Positions 25,674 to 26,687 of a DNA stretch of 26,687 nucleotides are shown here, piece by piece. Both the position numbers and the translations under genes were made by a program. The stretch is taken from the NCBI GenBank assembly GCA_029238555.1, contig JAQWFV010000001.1, forward strand, positions 1-26,687, given 5' to 3'. The notes below the pieces were generated by a model. It saw only the letters and a program-made list of their open reading frames with translations, did not search any database and was not told where the DNA came from. The first letter of the stretch is position 1, and each line of letters begins with the position of its first letter. This DNA is from Flavobacteriaceae bacterium. Its GTDB lineage: Bacteria > Bacteroidota > Bacteroidia > Flavobacteriales > Flavobacteriaceae.

Positions 25674-26687
25674 TTAAGACAGGCTAAAGGTAGTCCCTTC
25701 TGCTCCGTCTTTTAACTGTATGCCAAGGGCCAACAATTGGTCTCTAATCGCGTCTGAAGTAGCAAAATCTTTATTGTCTCTGGCCTCTTTTCTGAGTTTA
25801 ATAAGCATTTCTACCAATGCCGGTGTCTGGCTATTTGTGGCCATTTCCTCACCCTCTTTTAAGCCTAAAACATCAAACACAAAAGCCTTTAATAAAGCTG
25901 TAAAATACACTTTGTCTGCTTGCTTAATTTGGTGCGTTCCTTCTTTTAATAAATTAATTTCTTTTACTCCCTCAAATAGGTGTGCAATGAGTATGGGGGT
26001 GTTAAAGTCGTCATTCATAGCGGTGTAGCACTTTTCTTCCCAGCTTTTTACATCAAAGTCAGTATGGGTTCCCACCACTACATTGTCTAGTTGTTTTAAA
26101 GCATCCATTAAACGTGAATGCCCTTTTTCAGAGGCCAATAAGGCTTCATTACTCAAGTCTAAAATACTGGTGTAATGCGCTTGCATCATGAAAAATCTAA
26201 CTACAGAGGCAGTGAAAGGTTTAGAGAGTATGTTATTATCTCCTGTAAAGATTTCCCCAGGCAAAATATTGTTGTCGGTAGATTTAGACATCTTTTTACC
26301 ATTGAGCGTAAGCATATTGGCGTGCATCCAATATTTCACTGGAGATACCTCATTAGTGGCTTCTGCCTGAGCAATTTCGCATTCGTGGTGGGGGAATTTT
26401 AAATCCATTCCTCCTCCGTGAATATCAAAAGTTTTTCCTAAATATTTTGTACTCATCGCAGTACATTCTAAGTGCCATCCCGGAAAACCGTCGCCCCATT
26501 GAGAGGGCCATCTCATGATGTGTTGCGGTTCTGCTTTTTTCCATAGCGCAAAATCTTGAGGAGATTTTTTTTCGTCTTGTGCTGTTAGACTTCTGGTGTT
26601 GGCCAGCATGTCTTCTAGTTTCCTACCACTTAACTTTCCGTAATCATGGGTTTCATTAAATTTTTGAACGTCAAAGTAAACAGATCC
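25674..26687 (-). CDS. cysS: cysteine--tRNA ligase (5' partial)
   Basis: The frame stays open to the window edge at 26687, so the N-terminus (roughly 150 residues, including the HIGH motif) is outside; 338 residues are visible. The first residues read [11 protein letters not shown] and YGKLSGR, typical of CysRS. Then come [18 protein letters not shown] with a zinc-ligand Cys, and [18 protein letters not shown] with the other zinc ligands. [11 protein letters not shown] is the class I KMSKS loop, and the helical anticodon-binding domain follows. The C-terminal part has [20 protein letters not shown], also conserved. The enzyme charges tRNA-Cys in the cytoplasm. The ATG at 26609 is internal, as conserved sequence continues upstream. 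Confidence 0.95.
   Translation of the reverse strand, partial: GSVYFDVQKFNETHDYGKLSGRKLEDMLANTRSLTAQDEKKSPQDFALWKKAEPQHIMRWPSQWGDGFPGWHLECTAMSTKYLGKTFDIHGGGMDLKFPHHECEIAQAEATNEVSPVKYWMHANMLTLNGKKMSKSTDNNILPGEIFTGDNNILSKPFTASVVRFFMMQAHYTSILDLSNEALLASEKGHSRLMDALKQLDNVVVGTHTDFDVKSWEEKCYTAMNDDFNTPILIAHLFEGVKEINLLKEGTHQIKQADKVYFTALLKAFVFDVLGLKEGEEMATNSQTPALVEMLIKLRKEARDNKDFATSDAIRDQLLALGIQLKDGAEGTTFSLS

Overview
The window looks like a piece of chromosome from a member of the Bacteroidota, most likely a marine-type Flavobacteriaceae. The signs are AT-rich DNA, the tmRNA tag GENNYALAA, repeated promoter-like TAnnTTTG boxes (the Bacteroidota sigma -7 element), weak Shine-Dalgarno sequences, and a fused SecD-SecF protein. 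It also has a plug-less outer-membrane barrel, DUF2911 and an FtsE gene away from ftsX, all of which I associate with this group. Nothing suggests a prophage, integrative element, CRISPR array or insertion sequence. The content is almost entirely housekeeping.

Layout. 1-1046: 3' part of a metallo-beta-lactamase/double-rhodanese sulfur enzyme, ended by a strong hairpin. 1135-1266: a very small single-pass membrane protein with its own promoter box. 1280-2123 (minus): tmRNA followed by an SdpI-family membrane protein. 2202-3407: a lysine-forming saccharopine dehydrogenase-like oxidoreductase, converging on kdsA (3411-4232, minus) with only 3 bp between the stop codons. 4428-6227: typA/bipA, divergent from kdsA. 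6297-7761 (minus): ftsE then a polyphosphate glucokinase-type ROK kinase. 7892-12629: a 1003-residue TPR protein overlapping a 581-residue plug-less TonB-receptor-like beta-barrel. 12697-14328: an amidohydrolase lipoprotein, convergent with a DUF2911 protein (14401-14943, minus). 15186-16856: asnB. 17073-19978: gyrB and mdh. 20113-23055: secDF. 23107-26687 (minus): cysS (cut by the window edge), yidD, lgt and a ModF-like double-ABC protein.

How the genes fit together. SecDF, YidD and Lgt all serve protein export, membrane insertion or lipoprotein maturation. KdsA makes the Kdo precursor of the lipopolysaccharide core. tmRNA, TypA and CysS serve translation. GyrB and Mdh are central replication and metabolic proteins. 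The least explained parts are the TPR/beta-barrel pair, the asymmetric double-ABC protein and the 43-residue membrane peptide.

Outside the tmRNA there is no gene-free stretch above 300 bases. The largest is 14944-15185 (242 bases), which holds nested inverted repeats. Most transcription units end in clear intrinsic terminators, several of them bidirectional between convergent genes.
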